DNA of 5,519 nucleotides from Acinetobacter sp. UBA6641 (GTDB taxonomy: Bacteria; Pseudomonadota; Gammaproteobacteria; Pseudomonadales; Moraxellaceae), in assembly GCA_002455755.1 (NCBI GenBank), contig DKLL01000005.1, positions 5,245 through 10,763 of the forward strand. Reading direction: 5' to 3'. The notes beneath the pieces were generated by a model. The model made no database searches. It had not been told where the DNA came from and saw only the letters and a program-made list of their open reading frames with translations. Position numbers and translations under genes: made by a program. This document shows positions 4,396 through 5,519 of the stretch, in pieces. Position 1 is the stretch's first letter. The number at the start of each line of letters is the position of its first letter.

Positions 4396-5519
4396 ATGCA
4401 ACAATGGGCCAGGTTTGCAATTCTAGGGGCCATGTTTGTCGTCGCATATTTGCTTATTTTGGCTTGGCAAAAAGATTATGGTCATGCAGAAACTAAAGTG
4501 CAGCAAGAAACTGCCGTTGTTTCACATGAAGTATCTGCAGATTTGCCAAATGCTCAAACCGCGACTACTGCGTCTGACATGCCTCAAGCGAATATTGCGA
4601 CTCAGCAAACTACAACAGATGCCACTGCACCTGTAAGTCAACAGCTTATTTCAGTACAAACTGACCTTTATCATCTTTGGATTAATCCTAAAGGTGGTGA
4701 CATTGTTCGTATTGAATTATTGAACCATGATAAAGATAAAGACAGTAATGCACCGTTTGTGATGCTGGAAAGCGATGCACAGCGTACCTATGTGGCTCAG
4801 TCTGGCTTGATTGGTTTGAATGGACCAGACAGTAACCGTAATGGTCGTCCTGTATATGAGATTGAAAAGGCCTCTTATACCCTAGCGGATGCCAAAGCAG
4901 AAAAAACCAAAGATGGTGAAGCGGTTAAAGTTCTATCGGTGCCGATGGTCTATAAAACTGCCGATGGTGTAGAGATCATTAAAACCTTTACCTTCAAACA
5001 GGGTGAATATCCGATTATCGTCAACCACAAAGTGGTGAACCGTAGTGGCCAGAACTGGCAAGGTCAGATGTTTGGTCAGATCAAGCGTGATAACTCGGAT
5101 GATCCGGGTAAATCTTCCCAAGGTATTTTCACTTTAGGAACATTCCTGGGGGGGGCTTGGGGTACGCCAGACGAACATTATAACAAGCTGAAATTTGCCA
5201 ACTTCAATGAAGAAAAATTGAATGTTGAAGCCAAAGGTGGCTGGGTTGCTGTCGTGCAGCATTATTTTGTCAGTGCCTGGATTCCAGGTAACCTGAAACT
5301 GACCCAAGCCAATGGTCAGCCTTATACTGCAAAACTGGAATCTCGCCAATCTACCGATAACATGAATATTATTGGTTTCACTTCACCGACCATGAATGTG
5401 CCTGCCGGTACGACTGCGGAAGTGGATGCGACTTTCTATTCAGGTCCTAAAGTACAGTCTGAACTGAAAGACCTGGCGGTAGGCTTGAATCAAACTGTGG
5501 ATTATGGCTGGTTGTGGCC
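4396..5519 (+). CDS. yidC: Membrane protein insertase YidC, N-terminal part (gene runs off the window)
   Basis: From ATG 4396 the frame is open for 374 codons plus two bases to the window edge. YidC inserts and folds inner-membrane proteins, alone or with SecYEG. Visible are the first transmembrane helix (about residues 6-24, FAILGAMFVVAYLLILAW) and a Q/T/A-rich periplasmic linker (about 33-82). The large periplasmic P1 domain of gammaproteobacterial YidC follows (about 85-345), including the segment TLGTFLGGAWGTPDEHY (246-262). The sequence ends in VDYGWLW, where the second membrane helix begins in E. coli YidC. The conserved insertase core with its arginine lies outside the window. The gene starts 5 bp after yidD; GGGA inside the yidD end, 8 nt before the ATG, may serve as ribosome site. 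A G8 run at 5148-5155 keeps the frame intact. Confidence 0.97.
   Translation, partial: MQQWARFAILGAMFVVAYLLILAWQKDYGHAETKVQQETAVVSHEVSADLPNAQTATTASDMPQANIATQQTTTDATAPVSQQLISVQTDLYHLWINPKGGDIVRIELLNHDKDKDSNAPFVMLESDAQRTYVAQSGLIGLNGPDSNRNGRPVYEIEKASYTLADAKAEKTKDGEAVKVLSVPMVYKTADGVEIIKTFTFKQGEYPIIVNHKVVNRSGQNWQGQMFGQIKRDNSDDPGKSSQGIFTLGTFLGGAWGTPDEHYNKLKFANFNEEKLNVEAKGGWVAVVQHYFVSAWIPGNLKLTQANGQPYTAKLESRQSTDNMNIIGFTSPTMNVPAGTTAEVDATFYSGPKVQSELKDLAVGLNQTVDYGWLW
5148..5155 (+). repeat. G8 homopolymer inside yidC
   Basis: Eight G in a row cover codons 251-254 (Leu-Gly-Gly-Ala), within a conserved protein segment. The reading frame is correct with eight. Such runs are prone to slippage and to sequencing error. 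Confidence 0.9.

Noticed and set aside
4436..4636. 66-codon plus-strand open frame near the start of yidC
   Set aside because: It overlaps yidC in another frame. The yidC frame from 4396 is open to the window end and carries the family features.
1..5519. A new accessory system, mobile element, CRISPR array or defence locus
   Set aside because: All genes are conserved core functions in their usual order. I saw no spaced repeats, transposase, terminal repeats or foreign-looking genes. What is unusual lies in the origin DNA.

Overview
The window is the chromosomal replication-origin locus of a gammaproteobacterium. The predicted DnaA, DnaN, RnpA and YidD proteins closely resemble Acinetobacter proteins as I remember them, and the order recF-dnaN-dnaA / oriC / rpmH-rnpA-yidD-yidC is the one seen in Acinetobacter and other Moraxellaceae/Pseudomonadales. 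I could not run a search, so the genus is a judgement from recall and the species is left open.

Left arm (1-2843, all minus strand): the first 60 codons of recF (cut by the window edge), complete dnaN (beta clamp; GTG start preferred) and complete dnaA (initiator). They read away from the origin, recF being distal. A 108-bp dnaA-dnaN gap holds a perfect GC-rich hairpin without a T-tract.

Centre (2844-3505, non-coding): this is oriC plus the two divergent promoter regions. I see five exact TTATCCACA DnaA boxes, one TTATACACA box and several one-mismatch boxes. There is an AT-rich core built from AAATTT repeats, a large nested inverted repeat (3127-3210), a run of TAA/TAG triplets resembling DnaA-trios, and an exact match to the IHF consensus. 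The likely dnaA promoter (ATGACA-17-TAGAAT, minus strand) carries a perfect DnaA box in its spacer, which suggests autoregulation. The rpmH promoter is near-ideal (TTGACA-17-TAAAAT). From about 3349 to 3437 I see nothing definite.

Right arm (3506-5519, all plus strand): rpmH (L34), rnpA (RNase P protein), yidD and the first 374 codons of yidC (cut by the window edge). Gaps of 30, 9 and 5 bp suggest one operon linking ribosome and tRNA maturation to membrane-protein insertion. Both arms are transcribed in the direction forks would leave oriC.

No mobile element, CRISPR array, tRNA/rRNA gene or accessory system is visible. This is a conserved core locus, so the points worth a second look are in the origin and the dnaA leader, not in new genes.
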